DNA of 64,000 nt, taken from Stenopsyche tienmushanensis (Eukaryota > Arthropoda > Insecta > Trichoptera > Stenopsychidae). Under the pieces are notes generated by a model. That model had not been told where the DNA came from. It was given only the letters and a program-made list of their open reading frames with translations, and did no database searches. Positions 25,336-39,353 of the stretch are shown here, one piece after another; position 1 is the stretch's first letter; each line of letters begins with the position of its first letter. Location: NCBI GenBank assembly GCA_008973525.1, contig WACJ01000056.1, positions 1 to 64,000 on the forward strand. The letters are read 5' to 3'. Both the position numbers and the translations under genes were made by a program.

Positions 25336-25424
25336 ATAGAAGATCGTTTCTTTACAGATTGACTACTTAAATGTTATTCGAATGTCCCGGTCTATACAGT
25401 TACATAATGTAATTTATTTTCAGG

Positions 25425-25520
25425 GCTTTGAACCGTTATCTTTTCATTTTGGTTACGGTTTCGGTGGCGTTCCGAACAATTGTTTCGGTTCGGTACAGTT
25501 TTCTTTCCGGGAAGTCGGTC
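25425..25520. repeat. CGGTT-rich repeat, copy 1
   Basis: Irregular iterations of GGTTACGGTTTCGG and TTTCGGTTCGGTAC-like units. Similar stretches occur at 43310-43440 and 43775-43870. The shared opening GAACCGTTAT shows they are dispersed copies rather than chance microsatellites. Confidence 0.65.
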
Positions 25521-25814
25521 CATGTCTCAAATACCCTTTATATTATACTCGTATAATGTATCTTTTAACACTTTCCTGTCCGGCGTGTTGAGACTAGGGG
25601 TCTCATATATTTGTAAAATCAATTATTCGAATAACGAATATGAAATTGGTAAAGCATTCGAGTATTCGAATATTTTATAAATTTATACATATATGTTTAT
25701 TAATAACAAGGCAAATTGGAATTTAATTTTTACCTGTATCAGATATTTCGAACATCCTGTCAGGTTCGTGTTCGCGGATTAAATCAACCAAAAATAATAT
25801 ACTTAAACCTTTTT

Positions 25815-26700
25815 TTGTGCGGTTGATGCATTCCACGGAAAATCGCACAAAAAAACTATGACTTACATAGAAAAAGTAAAGATGCGTTCCATGGATTTTA
25901 AAAACCGCATAACTTTGAAACAGCTATATAAAATACATATATCCAAAATCGCATAAAAAAGTTAATAAAAAAAATGGGAAAACAATAAGATAGTTAAAAA
26001 ATAACGTTTTTGCTAACATTTAAAGGACGTCTTGCATCATTGGTAAAATTTTAAGGATATCTGACATCTGGCATCTCAAATACCAAACATCCACTAGAGA
26101 AATACTAATTATTTTAATTACAAACTATCATCACTGTATGAAAATTTTCGATGTGACTCAAAATTGCTCTTTTCGGAAGAAATAGTATACCCAGTATACA
26201 TTTTCTATTTCTAACAGTATAATAAATAATTAGTTAAGATGTCACTATAGTCCCTAGCTCAAAAAAAAAACACAAAATGGCAACTGCTTAAAACAAATTC
26301 GGTCAAATCATTTTTTGTTCAGTTCAACAGTTAAAAAATAAATTTTGACATAAGTCTGGTAGGAATAATAGAGGATTATATAGAAAAGATTTGTACCCAG
26401 TTTGAAGTAAATTAATTAATTGAGATATATGATGTCAACCGCGTTGAAAAAAGTAGTTTCGAGAAAAATGCGTTAAAAGATTTCATTATGGTAGGACTAG
26501 CCAAGATTTCGCTTCACTAAAATAGCTATAACTCCGTAAGTAGTAGCAATTATAATTATTTTCCAAATTTCAGTTAGTGTTGATGATTTATTTTCTATTT
26601 TATCTCAAATATCTCGATACGTACTCTTTATGAAATAAAAAAAACTGCTTTAAAAAACCGCATAACTTCGAAATCGCATTAAAAAAAGTCGCACAAAAAG
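25815..26700. repeat. Repeat family C (AACCGCATAACTTC type), scattered fragments
   Basis: Fragments share AACCGCATAACTT followed by ATCGCATAAAAAA, with an upstream TGCGATTCCACGGA-like run. Here they appear at 25815-25965 and 26640-26705. Related copies are at 34680-34860, 35030-35125, 52040-52195 and 52600-52695. The stretch between them has no gene. Confidence 0.6.
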
Positions 26701-27209
26701 AGGTTTGAGTGTAGTTCGACGTCTATACATGCGTTCCATGCACGATTGAACCAAACCAACCCCGCACACAAAGTGTTTAGTGGTATATCAAGCACAATAA
26801 TACGCATTCATATTTAAATTTAACGATGATTTAAATCAGAGTTTAATTCGATTGTTATCCGTTACGACTCCATCGATGACATTGTACCATTTCCGTGGAA
26901 ATATCTCTCATCAAAAATGCTTACAGCCCCCATTGTCTCGATGCACAATATTAATTTTTCACATGGTCGTTTCCGCCGAATCTTCATTTTACGATATCGA
27001 AAAATAAAAAAAAATCGGCACTGATGAGTGCGTGCCAAAGACTTGGTAATTCCACCCGGCGAAGGAGGAACTCGACTTTTTGTCCGAAGTGTTGCGAAAT
27101 AAACGCTTCTCAAAACAAAGTCTGCTCATTCCACTGTTTAACGCGCCACGGTGAACATTGTGTACGATTGTGCTCCATAAATCTGTCGATATTCAGACAA
27201 AGTGAATAG

Positions 27210-29030
27210 TTATCATTTGAGAAGCTCTGCTTGCATGTAAAAAAAATATTAAACTCGAAGATCAATTGTCCAGGATCGAAAAACCAGCGGTATCTAACAT
27301 CAATTTCTGTTAAATTTGTTCCTTAAAAATCATTTAAATCTAAAAAAACATTATTAATATCAATTTAAAATTATAATTTAATTCATATTCTTTGCAAAAA
27401 ATACATTTGCATTAATAATTCTATTAAAAATTATGATAAAAACGAATTCTTTCAACCATTGATTAATCAGATCGTATGCCATATTATTTTTATATGGAGC
27501 TTTATAATGGCTTTTAATGCATTTGTCCTATTTTTTTTTTATAAATATGGTATCTTTGTATCTCTGTATCAATTTGACATTTTAATAAATCTACAACAAT
27601 AGGTATAGTGCCCTGTTATGACCATAAAATAGTGTTAGAACAATGAAAACATTGCTCGTTACACCTACACCGATACTCGGTTTTCGTCCTACGATGTCAT
27701 TAACATGTGTTGTATGGGACATAAATATATTTTAGTATTTATAAAATATATTCTTGTCTCATTGTTGAAGTTTTGAGAAGTTATGGCAATAGTGGTGTTC
27801 ATACAGCGTGTGAGAGAAACGTTGAAAATTATAATTAGTTTTAATTTCAATCGCTTAAGGCGCTATAATATGTGTTCTTCTTGTTTTTTCTAAACAATGA
27901 ATCATACGGATGAGATTAAAATGCTTTCCATATGGAAGCAGATTTAAAAAATCGGACTTTCCGAAGCAGGAGGTGTTGGATTGTACAGAGAACCGACAGA
28001 CAGACATACATTAATTTCGGATAAATTTATGACAGAAATATAATTATATGAATGTTGTCCAAAAATACATTATTTTAATCGGACGAAATCGTTGCGTTCA
28101 TTCGAGAATTTAATAGAATTTCTATAAAAATCTTAAGGCCTAAAAATTGAATGGGTTATTTTATGGGGAAGTTAAAGCATTGGGGTAAAAAATATAATAG
28201 AAATTTTAGTGCTTTATTCAAAATAAATTATAATTAATTCCATTCAATCAGGCGGGACATTGTCTAGGGATAAATCTGGATACTAAAACTTGAATATTTA
28301 TTTTAAAAAAATCGAACAGTATAGTCGTCCTCAGGGCCTTTCAGAAAAAAATGCAAAGTTCAGGGCAATGAATATTTTAGAGACCTTTCATATTATTTTG
28401 TGTTTTTTTTATTAATCAAATTGTTAAGAGCTATAATCAATTCATGATTATATTTAAATTTTCGATTTTATATAAGATCTTCCTCTGATAGGTCCTGATC
28501 GTTCTCATATATATATAAATGATTTTACTCAATTTTCAAAGATTTTGGGAGCATATATGTTTAATATGCAATCATATTAATCACATCTATTCAAAATACG
28601 AAGCAATTTGATCTAGGATATAAACGATGTATAGGACATAATTTTAGACAAACAAATTTATAATGTTAACACTTTATAGTCCGCGCTCGCATTGGCGCGA
28701 GATGATAATGATGTAAATTTAGCTCGAAAAAAATGTCACATGGACTTGATATAGATTTAAATTTCTTTCTAAGAATGAAAGTATAAATATGTGTCGATAT
28801 TTTCATCGTATAAATTATATGTAAATATCATCCGTTGCTAAAATATAGTAAGTTATATTAAAAACAAAAATACAAATATTAAAAAAATGTGTATTAAAAA
28901 AGTGATTTTTGTTTGTTTCTGAGATTTTTTAAACAAATTTCTGATATCATTTCGAAGTTTTCTTAAAACTATTATATCATTGTATTAAAATCCTTTTTTT
29001 CAACATAATCTAGCAATGTTTTAACATAAT
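27210..29030. other. AT-rich intergenic stretch, nothing recognised
   Basis: Very AT-rich sequence with no open frame worth reporting and no transposase motif. An isolated TTAACACTTTATAG near 28670 resembles a transposon end, but no partner was found. Confidence 0.5.
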
Positions 29031-29039
29031 TAAACGCCG

Positions 29040-29797
29040 TTTAGGACGTATATATACGTCCCGCCCACCTGGCGTGAGTTCATATTATTATTTTTTTAAC
29101 GATGCTTAGAATTTATAAAAAAATCAATGAAACATATATTTTTTACTTATTTAGATACATAAACACACAGAGAAGTTAACAAATACAAAACAATAAATAA
29201 AATGGAAACATAGAGTTTAAAAAAATAAAATATATCCATACATAAATTCAAAACTCAACTTCTGTTTGATATATTTTAAAACAGTTGTTGACATGTGGTG
29301 TTACCTCACAATCCAGACACCAGTATGTAAATTCTTTTCCTTTTTTGTAATAAACTCGACATTTCCTGGCTTTAATTCCCTTTCAATTTTTCTTTGAAAA
29401 TACCTTTCAACTAAGCGTGAGGGTTTAAGTGTAATGCAATTTTTTGATGGTATGGGTTGGCTTTTTATTATGTTGTCTGAACTGAGCATCAATACGTCTT
29501 TTTTGTCCTTCCATTTTAAAACTATAAATTTGATTTGAATCTTACCTTATGCTACTAGTCACCGTTTACTAAGTACACGCCCACTCAAACACAATAGCGA
29601 AGTGCAACCAATTTCTTACCTATCTTAAATTCATATCAAAATATGTATCGACAACTCACACATTCGTTTAACAACAAAAAAGTACCGCCTGCTTTAGGAT
29701 TCCACATATATTTCGAGGACGTATATATACGTCATAACCAATTTCGATGCAGTTTATTTTGGACGTAAATATACGTCCCGTCTATGTAACAGGTTAA
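29040..29797 (-). mobile_element. piggyBac-like non-autonomous element, longer copy
   Basis: It matches the element at 42377-42970 almost end to end, including the GGACGTATATATACGTC palindromes near both ends and the final AACAGGTTAA with TTAA at 29794-29797. It keeps a longer interior. On the minus strand at about 29270-29400 one frame reads RKCRVYYKKGKEFTYWCLDC then EVTPHVNNC, the cysteine-rich C-terminal ribbon typical of piggyBac transposases. The left end is less well preserved, with a degenerate TTAA near 29020-29030. Only 76 bp separate it from the hAT element to the right. Confidence 0.8.
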
Positions 29798-29873
29798 ATA
29801 TGTTTCCATATCAGGAAGAATCTTTCTCCATGACCGAACAAGTGTGCCTGGCTTTACTTTTGACCGATATTCC

Positions 29874-31099
29874 CAGTGGCGTAGCTACCAAGGGGCTAGG
29901 CGGGGCAGTGCCCCGGGGCCCCCAAGCTCAGGGGGCCCTCGAATCCTTACCAGAAATCTCGATTGAACTGAACTTTTGGAAATTTCTCCCATTTTCAAAA
30001 TAAATTTGACAGGTTGCAACCCCACTTTAATCATGACAACTCAGTTGAGAGAAATTCATAAGTTATGCCTAGGGAATTCCCCTAAATTCTTTCTGTAGGT
30101 TGGCAGTGTTGTCAATCATAAAAAAGAGCTTAACGCTTTCGCGCGCGGCATCGTCATTTTAGCTCGTTTCCCTGAATCCGATTGCCGATAACATTCATGA
30201 ATACGTATTAGTGCTTAAGCCATCGCCAGAACACACAATGAGTCAGTTATTCTCTCTCGTGTTTGCCTCTTTACTTCACTAATCGTTTTTGGTGATAACA
30301 TTCCAGCGATAAGACCGAACTTTTATTGTCGTCGAAACATTTATCATCAAGTAAATCGATCTACACGTTTTTTTTAATGTATTCTTTACACTTTTCAGTG
30401 ATTTTCAACCATTGTATTTTTTTAATAATAAAATTATTTAAACCATCGCTAATACACACAATTACAATTTGAATGGGCTTTATTTTTACGACTCCATATC
30501 TATTCGTTTTTTCGATGAGTTGCGAGTGATATTTGGTTGTGATGCTTTATACATCTCTAGTATCGTGCCATTTTGTACATATTATTTTTTCTTAACCATA
30601 TGTGTTCTCCTTTTTTAATTTTCTTCTTTGTTATTTATACTGGATTTCCTTTTCTATTTGCACGTAATGTCCCTGTTGTATGCGTATTTTTTTCTAATAA
30701 TTTAGTAGATAATGATATATTATTATAAAATTTTTCCATAAAAACATGATGACCTTTGTGGAGAAATGGATTAATCAATTTAAGTACACTGGCATCAATT
30801 TTGGTTCCTCTAGGTTCGTTGTCAAATAACCTTCCTCTATGTTTTGTAAATGGTTTGTTTTTGTGTCTGGGAGCGCGGTAGGCATAGAACTAATCCGGCG
30901 CGAGGTTTATTTGCACTCATGTTCTGCAGCGACGAAAGGATTGACGATGTGCGCGCGCGAAAGTGTTAAGTAGCTTAGCATTTTTAAAGTATTTGTATAT
31001 TTCATATTTTTATTTGATAAAACCTAATCAGTTTACATAGCAGTGGGGCCCCATTTTTTAATTTGCCCCAGGGCCCTTGGTTACCTAGCTACGCCACTG
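29874..31099. mobile_element. Non-autonomous hAT element with perfect 8-bp target duplication
   Basis: The left end is CAGTGGCGTAGCTACCAAGG and the right end CCTTGGTTACCTAGCTACGC then CACTG, forming inverted repeats beginning CAGTGGCGTAGCTA. The element is flanked by an exact 8-bp direct duplication GATATTCC at 29866-29873 and 31100-31107. An 8-bp duplication and this terminus are typical of hAT transposons. The 1,226-bp interior shows no transposase, so it is an internally deleted or MITE-type copy. The perfect duplication suggests a fairly young insertion. Confidence 0.92.
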
Positions 31100-31740
31100 G
31101 ATATTCCATGTCATTTTAAATTGTCCACTCCTTTCTGGCTATAATAATCGACAGGAAGATTTTTCATTTCAGCTCTCTCGGAAGATTGAAGTTTCTTTGC
31201 TTGACTTATTTTGTATTCATCCCATTCAATCTATCATGTCTCATTGTTTGGTTTGTTCTTTTGTATTATCTTACAATTTACACGTCGATACACGCACCAC
31301 AGATTGTAAACCACTGTTATGTTTAAATATATAAATGCAGTAAACTCTTTTGTGGGCACCACTAAAATTTCGTTTCAATCTATTAGCTGATTTGAGAATT
31401 ATATCGATTTTACGGAAGAAATAAAGATTTATGAATTTCTTGCGAAAATCGCTCTGGTGAATTCCAGGCGAAGTTAAGCGCGGAAAGCCCGGGCTATAAA
31501 GTGTTAATAATTTCGGTTCGATATTTTTGTAGACTCTTCGATTCAATATCATGGCGTTCATGACTGAAATTGATCCACTTTTTGAATCAAAGCAAATTTG
31601 TGATGATTCTAATATTTTCTTTTCAAATAAACGATTGCTACCAGAAATATGACATATAATCGAAGATTTAGTACTAGAGCAGTAATTATGAGACACAAAT
31701 AAATATGAATTTAAAATTTGTGTCTTATAGTCTTCTTTTT

Positions 31741-31970
31741 CTAATATATAAAAATGAAATGGGTTTTGTTCGTTCGAAATGCGCTGCCATACCGTTTATC
31801 AGATTACGATAAAACTTCGTCCACTTATTGTTAAGGATTCCGCGAGTAACATAGGCATAGTTTAATACATAAAAATCTATGTTTGTTCATATTTGTAACA
31901 AAACCAACAAACGACATTTTAGAATTATTACTTCTGTGGTGGCAACGCACTGGGTATCGGCTGTTATATA
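31741..31970 (-). repeat. Repeat family B copy
   Basis: Nearly the same sequence as 2990-3352: TGGGTTTTGTTCGTTCGAAA, GCGCTGCCATACCG, CCGCGAGTAACATAGGCATA, and an ending CACTGGGTATCGGCTGTTAT. Only one internal unit is present. Confidence 0.8.
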
Positions 31971-32099
31971 TATATTTGTGTCTTGCTGGAAGTAGACATT
32001 AAGCACATCAATATGATTCTATTGTAGTCATAAAAAGTCACACAAAATTGATTGGTATCGTTCAGCATTCACAGTAAGAGCATCTTCGAAGAAATGTGA

Positions 32100-32500
32100 C
32101 TCAATGATTCCATTTGCCCAAAGTGCATATCAAATAAAAACATTTTTGGTAGACATCTTTCCAGAATAACACAGAGATATTCATTGCCCTAGATGCGACA
32201 ATTTTGCTTTGCGACGAATCCATCCATTGTGAAATGAGCTTCATCGCTAAACAAAAATATGTTTGAAAGCAATGAATATCTCGTTCGTTGTTCATTAATA
32301 ATGTAAACGTGTTGTTGCAATATATACCTGTCCATAGTTAAAATTGTACTACCTTTTACTATAATAAATTGGTTTATGTCATTTGAAAAGACGTTTTGTG
32401 TAAGCATTATACAGTACTGGCATATAAGCGTCACATTTGGATTACCAATTACCAAAAAATACGACTGAATATATTTTGATGGATTCTTGGTAATCATCAG
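32100..32500 (-). mobile_element. Tc1/IS630-type transposase relic
   Basis: The minus-strand frame ends IFLFSDEAHFTMDGFVAKQN then CRI and a stop. This resembles the FSDEAxFxxxGxVNxQNxRxW segment around the second catalytic Asp of DDE_3 transposases. The continuation in another frame (MNISVLFW) is also compatible. The upstream part is unrecognisable. Confidence 0.6.
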
Positions 32501-33805
32501 CTTATCACATTTTGCATACTTGAAATACTTTATTTTTCAGTAAATTTAATGTTTATATAATGAAAAAGCTTGTTCGTCATTGATGAATTTCGTAGCAAAC
32601 ATATTTTGTGTGCTATTAAGAAACACATTGTAATGGAAGAATAAATGGAAGAGCTTGCCGTAGGGGCGGATTCCTCCCCATCTCTCAAATAAACCCCTAA
32701 GAGAAAAACACAAAAGGCAACGCATTTCCTTGGTGTCATAATACGCAGTCGTTGATATGCATCAGCATATTATGTTCAGTGCTGAAAAACCGTGACATGG
32801 AAAAAGATTGTCTTGTCTGCGGTTATTGTGCGGCCATGTTTGTTATGTCTTCGGCAAGGAGCCATTCATGTCTTTTTTGTATTATTTTTTTTCAACATGG
32901 AAACACCATGTGAATCGAAATGGAAATCTTTCATCATGGGAAAAACAACGTTTATAAAATCTTCCCGTGCCCATTGTGCTGCATTGCCGTGCGAAAACGA
33001 CAAACGTAACTTTTGCCTTCGCTTTGTTACCAGCTGATGGCCGATTGTTGGGTGCGAATAAATGTTGTCCTCGGACTCCTCGGACGGATTGCAACCTAAT
33101 TATTGCGAAAAACAAGGTCATTAATGCAACTGCCATTTGATAATTGCTGAAAGTAAATCGCTTCCCAATTAAGAAAAAAACACGTCTTTGAAGAATTTAT
33201 AACGACCGTTTTATGTCGAAAAATCTTACACCGGGAAAAGTGATTACAAATAGTTCTTTTGATTTTTAGAATTCGCTTTTGCAGTCTCATTAACAATCTC
33301 TTTAACAAAGCTTTTGGAAACATTATTTCATAGTGGATTACTATTGACATTCGGAGGAGATGTATTTGATCCAAAATCTGATTCATTTTTGCATTTCAAA
33401 CTAACGCATTGTATCTTTGAACGAAATTTCCACCAAAAGTGCGACGTGACGATATATAGACGTTGAACCAATAAAGTTACTAAGCGCAGTGGAACGCTTT
33501 GCATTATGCCTGCATATATTAAATTTCGTGTACAATAGTTTTACATACGATTATTCCTAAAATAAATGGAATTTAATATTTCATGAAGTTATCAGGCTAA
33601 AATCAAATTTATAAAACGTTTAAAACATTTTTTTTAAATAAATTGAGTGGTACGTCAAATGATGGCCTCGGGCTTAAAAGGTCGAAACGTATCATTTTTA
33701 ATTAAGAATTGTAGAAAACATGGTATTGTTTATACTTCCTTATGATTCATGTTCAAATGATAAAAGCTAAAAACTATTTTATACACTTTCATGGCCGTTA
33801 TTAAG

Positions 33806-34260
33806 AGTTGTTTAAAAAACACTATTATAAATGCAATATATTAAATACTATTATAATGTACATTTTAAAATAATATTAAAAAAATGGTTCCAAAAGTACC
33901 CGACCTAATGAATAGATTACTGTTATAAAATAATACTATGATAGAATGTGTCTAGACACTACGTTGTTTCCGTGATCGTACAGATCATAGAAAAAGCCGC
34001 AAAAAGTTCTAAAAGGGGACGGAGTGGCAATGATGTCTGTATGCTCAATCGGTCCGTTTTTCGGATCGCTGATATGACGAATGTGCGGCTCGCGATCGGA
34101 TGTCTTAGTATGTATAAAACTTAGTATATACATTATAAAAACGGACAGGAACAATCAGCGTTGGTTGATGAAAAGTAGAATGGTTGAGTTAAATAAAAAC
34201 CATGTGCAACTCACGACCGGGTCGGTATTCTATATTTTGCGGCCCTGACTGCGAGACTTC
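33806..34260. repeat. Dispersed repeat, copy 2 (partner at 1-400), containing family A block
   Basis: It shares the CTATTATAAATGCAATATAT start and the later AAACCATGTGCAACTC then ACCGGGTCGG block with positions 1-400. Between them lies a family A block (GATCGTACAGATCATAG, then GGTCCGTTTTTCGGATCGC). Confidence 0.7.
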
Positions 34261-34369
34261 AATGATCATGAACCTCTTCTTAAATCTTAGCATAGATCCG
34301 TTTGAGATCAGTGATAAAAATACATATTATCAAAGACAATGATCATAGCATAGGGAGGCAAGAGTTTTT

Positions 34370-35130
34370 CACCTACTATATCCTATGTCTGTTGTTCGTT
34401 TGTCCCGTATACATTCCTATACCATTCATCTGATTGCGATGAAATTTTGGAGAATCGTTATGTACATCTCTGTGAACGTTTTTGAATGAATACAAGCATT
34501 ATTTTTTAAGATCCGCTTATGAGAGAGAGGGAGATAGTCGGTCTTCGAGGCAAGACCAAGTGCGCTTTTATCCCGCGCTACACGTGGCCTGAAGCAATAA
34601 ATCACGTAAAAGTACCATTGCGTTTCTTTTTAAATAATGCGTGTGGCATTGCAACGCAACTTGCTAGTATATACACTAGGGATTGTTTTTATGCGATAGA
34701 AATGATCCACGGGGAGTTGCATATAAATAATTCGCACAAAAAAAAATACTTGAACTACATGTAAAATAGAGTAATAGGTTCCATTATTTTTAAAACCGCA
34801 TAACTTCAAATCAATGTGATAGAATGTATCGAAAATCGCATAAAAAAAGTAGGAAAGGTAGAAAAAATGGGGTAGGAGTTTCTTTCACTTCAATATTGTC
34901 TTCTATTTATTCGCTGCCATATAAAATCAAACCAATAATATTATTGTCATTCAAGGGAGTATCCTCAAGCAAATCATCGGCACCATTTTGAGAAACAGTT
35001 GATTTGTCGAATTAATTTAATGCGTACTCGCATAAAAAAAGCTTTGTCCTCTATAGAAAAATGAGGGATAGGTTCCATTCTTTTTGAAAACCGCATAACT
35101 TCAATATCGCATAAAAACAGACCCAAGTGT
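34370..35130. repeat. Repeat family B-like and C fragments
   Basis: At 34380-34460 a degenerate family B unit (CATTCATCTGATTGCGATG) is followed by family C fragments at 34680-34860 and 35030-35125 (AACCGCATAACTTCAA, CTCTATAGAAAAATGAGGGA). No gene is seen. Confidence 0.55.
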
Positions 35131-38100
35131 ATGCATATTTTTAATTACGTTAAAAACGGGTATCTGATCGCATTTTTTGGTTGTTTGAGAGGCAAAATTA
35201 GAATTATATTAATTAGCATCAAAATGTAATCACCTCGCCATCTTAAATTGTATTATTTATCATTATCTTAAGTATTTTTGATATGTCGATCACAGACACA
35301 AATGAATCCATCGATTATCGATCTTACGATCTTGTATTCATCCTAAATGATATTTAGAATTTTATGACAATAGTTATTCGATTTTCAATTGATACAAAGT
35401 AAATGCTGGATATACCTCTGTATAAATAGAGATTTACAACAAATGTATCTTTTACCATTATATATTTATTTAAAAAAATGTTTAATAATACTGTTTGTTT
35501 GGCGTGTGTATGTCTATAGATGATAAATATATTATTTTATGAATTTGGAAGATCCTTGCAGTGGTATCATATGTATTAATGATCTTAATTCATATTCAAA
35601 TGTCCAGAATATGGATCGCAATATGCATAAATCTAGGGATGGGATTCAATTAGGAAAGAGACCCTGCAATACAATAGACTTAATCAGAGCTGTTGTGCAT
35701 ATCGAATCTAATCGTAGCTCATTGTCGTGTTTGTTCATAATCATAACATGTATAAAATGCGTATTTTAAAAAAAATATTTGTCAATGGAAGTTTATCAAG
35801 TTATAAGACCTTCATTTGATGGTGTCTTAAATGTTTTATTGCCCATAAGACGCATTAACATCTTTGAGCCTGTGATTCGCTGCGTAGAATTTCCAAACGC
35901 TCGAAGAAGTCACGAAGTTGTCCAAACATGCTGTTGTGTTGCCACATTCAAATTAAAAATGGCAAGTCTTATTCTGTACGATTCGTACGAAAATTTGCCA
36001 CATAATGATGTTGCGTGTCAATAGAGAGGCGCGTAATGATCATTAAGCAATTACTCGGATATTGGATTTCCAGCCCCCGATTAACCCTTATTCGGATAGC
36101 GTATATATTATATCGGGAGAGTGCCGAAATAAATAAATAAATAATATATTTCACATAATTTTCTCCGGGATAGAATTGCGCTATTAATCACGGAAAGTAT
36201 GACAGCTCTTGAATGATATTTTCTCAGGGAGTAAATTGATTGCTCGGCTGCTTCATTTGTCTGACCTATCACCATTGATCTTTTTATATAAGATCTTCTT
36301 ATGTTTGCAATTTTATTTTCGCCATATTTCTTTCCCATTAAGGAAAGATGAATGATTTCCGGGCGATTCACGCTTGATAATTGCATCCAAGACGTAAAAA
36401 TGTCAGTGGATGGATGCAATTTAGTCGGTTATGTAATGAGGCAATTTTGGCAGTTTTTTAATTTTTTTTAACTGTTTGGACATTGACAACTCGCATTAGA
36501 TCGACCATGATCGTGACCACATTTTAAAAACATAATAAATGTCGTTATAAATCAAGTAAGACAAGATTTGATTCACGTGTGAATGCTTTTATTAATGATC
36601 TACATATAAATAATTAATGTGAGGCTAAAAATATTCAGCCCTGACACCACTGGATTTCTGTAAAAAGTAGAAAAACTCCCAAAAAAAAAAAATTGTCGGT
36701 CCATTTGTAAAACATTCTGTATAGGCGGGGTAGGGTAAATTTCTTTGAACGTCACGAAAAGTGAAACTCCATTCGGCAGTTAGTCAAAGAGCATAATTTG
36801 TAGTGTTTCCGTTGTATACATCATAGAGACGCTATACGCATGCGCCGTGACGCCACTACTGTGTTAGTGTGTATGTCTATACATAGCATAAAGCAATCAG
36901 TACACCAGCAGCAAGGCTATTTTATTATATATTACACAGAAAGATATTTTAAATGATATTTTCCGTTAATAAATTGTTGGATCTAAAAGTGATTGATTTT
37001 TTAACATTTTTTTAATGCAAAAAGTATTGAATATAGAATGTTGATATTTGGTGTGTTGACTAGGTAATCTTTATTGTACATAAAAATATTTTTAAAGTTT
37101 GACAAAGTATAATAATGGGAGTGGGGGGAGCCACGTATGTCGGTGCGCGATGCGATGACATTCTTCACCATGGAAGTCCTAAATCTCGAACAAGAGATTT
37201 CCAGTAAAAACATTAAACATATTATTACTTTGTATAATATTGTGTGTAGCTTAGACTACAATTAAAAAGAAATATTGGAAAATAAAAAAAATAGTGAGCA
37301 ATCAAAAAAAATAATTGTGTTTTTACCAACATTTTTTGCAGTTTTTTGTTCATTTAATAAATATTTATGAATATTTTTGAATAATTGTAGTCTATACGAT
37401 GAAGTCGTTTATTATACACGTGTCTGCCAAATTTCATAAAGAATGCTTATCTAGGGCGTGTGAGAGCATTTCCATGAGCTTGGAAAAAGTAGTTTCAAGA
37501 AATACGCATTTAAAGTTTCTCTTCTCCTCGTCGGGCTATAACTTTGCGAATTTAGTTTATATCGACTAGAAATTTACTGAAAATATTCTTAAACATTGGT
37601 TCTTTCCGATACACGAAGAAAAAAAAATTATTAACCGACAAGGTAGAAACGTCTCTTAATGGACAAAAATTTGCCAATTTATATTATATAGTTCCATTAT
37701 TGGTTAAATATAATAGGTTTTAATGATCGGGATTGCCAACTATCTCAGATTGGCTGGATTTATCCCGGAACTGATGCTGCTATCCGGAATCCCAGTTGAA
37801 TGTCAAATTGTGCCGGAATTTCAGAGAAAGTTATCGACCAATATAACTTACACTCCCAAATAGTTTCATTGCACATGATATTGAACCTGTTTTCCTTATT
37901 TCTATCACAAACCAATACTGTATGTTAGTCTGTTCGTTCGGCCCGTATGATCATCTAAAAAACGTGTAACATATTTTTTAGATTTATAAAAACAACGCAC
38001 ATTTTTCGAATAATATCTGCCATCTGGTTATTTGAGTGTTTATGGGAATTCATTTTGCCTTATATTTATTTTGGGAGTTTCTTGGATTTCCAAAAAAATA

Positions 38101-39350
38101 TTTTTTACTGCACTAACAGTATTTTGGAGATTAAAGCGTTAAAACATCAGATCAATCGTTTTGGCCCAGGTATATCCTGATTTTCTAACTTTGAGACGCT
38201 ATAAACTGAAACAATATAGGAACTTTGACAGGGTTATCTATAGATAACTAATTTGCAATGTCGCTTTTATATAACAGTCATATGGGACTTTCGTTTATAT
38301 TTAACGGAATTTAAACAATTATTGTTTTGCTATGAATTCTTAAAGTGGAACCAATGCAAGAATTCAACTTAATTTATATGAAATATTGTTTCCCACATCA
38401 ATATAATGCTTTGTATGATCCCATCAAAAATAATAATTGTCTATTAATCTTCAGCCATCTTTTGATATGGCATGTATTTGAGGCGTATTTTCACAATATA
38501 ATAAACTGTTATAAAAACGCGTTCACATGGATACCTTTAAAGTACCAAGATTTGTTGTTCTGGAGGTCGACTTGCATTCCAAATTTGAAAGTGAAGGTCA
38601 TGATGGCATTTGGATCCATAAGATTCACATGCTTATAAAAATTGGTTCCAAGAGTCTCCAATGGATATCCGGGCTGAGGTAATTCGACACCGCCTATTAG
38701 GATTGCTTATAAAATTATTTTTTCGCTAATCAATTCCACACGTTCCTATTATTCCGATTGTGCGATTGTTGCACAAAAATTATAGACCGTAAGTTGTATG
38801 GAAATATCCATAGACATGTGTCGAAATCACTCCGTGGGAACGCTTAACGAGACAATCCCTGAGAAAAATTTAACAAATTATCGTGTCGCGATTATCATTC
38901 ATAGTGTTCTCCATTCTTGGGCGTTGTTTACGGGAGTGGAATGCAATTTATGGTAATATTATGCCGAAAATGTGGTTGAAGCCTTTTGTGGTAGTTACCA
39001 ACATTTTCTATGTCTCGCACCCTCTTTAAGAAATGTTTGAATAATGTTAGCATCCCCCATAAAAGCATCGTCACATTTGAAGATGGATATGTATTTTTTT
39101 TAATTTTTTGGACCACAAATTGGATCAAATAATAAATAGATTTATTAACTTTATTAAAAACAGATTATTCATATTCATATTTTCATGGAAAGATCGAACT
39201 TTTCTTCTTGAATATCAAAATTTGTATTCAACGAGGCTTTAACACTGTCTGTAAATTGTTTGAATATACTTTAACCCTTCGGCATCGAGCTGTCGCTTTT
39301 GTGATGATCGAATTCCGTGCGATAATATAGCGATAGCATATCGATGAAAT
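35130..39350. other. Intergenic stretch without recognised genes
   Basis: AT-rich, with several open frames of 70-103 codons (for example 36108-36419 minus and 38345-38638 plus). None has a recognisable domain, splice context or codon pattern. No transposase motif was read here. Confidence 0.5.
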
Positions 39351-39353
39351 TTA

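Noticed and set aside
31271..31696. 141-codon minus frame
   Set aside because: The longest non-transposon frame in the intergenic region, but AT-driven composition, no domain and no splice context.
36108..36419. 103-codon minus frame
   Set aside because: No recognisable domain and no flanking exon signals; consistent with chance in a 23 kb gene-free stretch.
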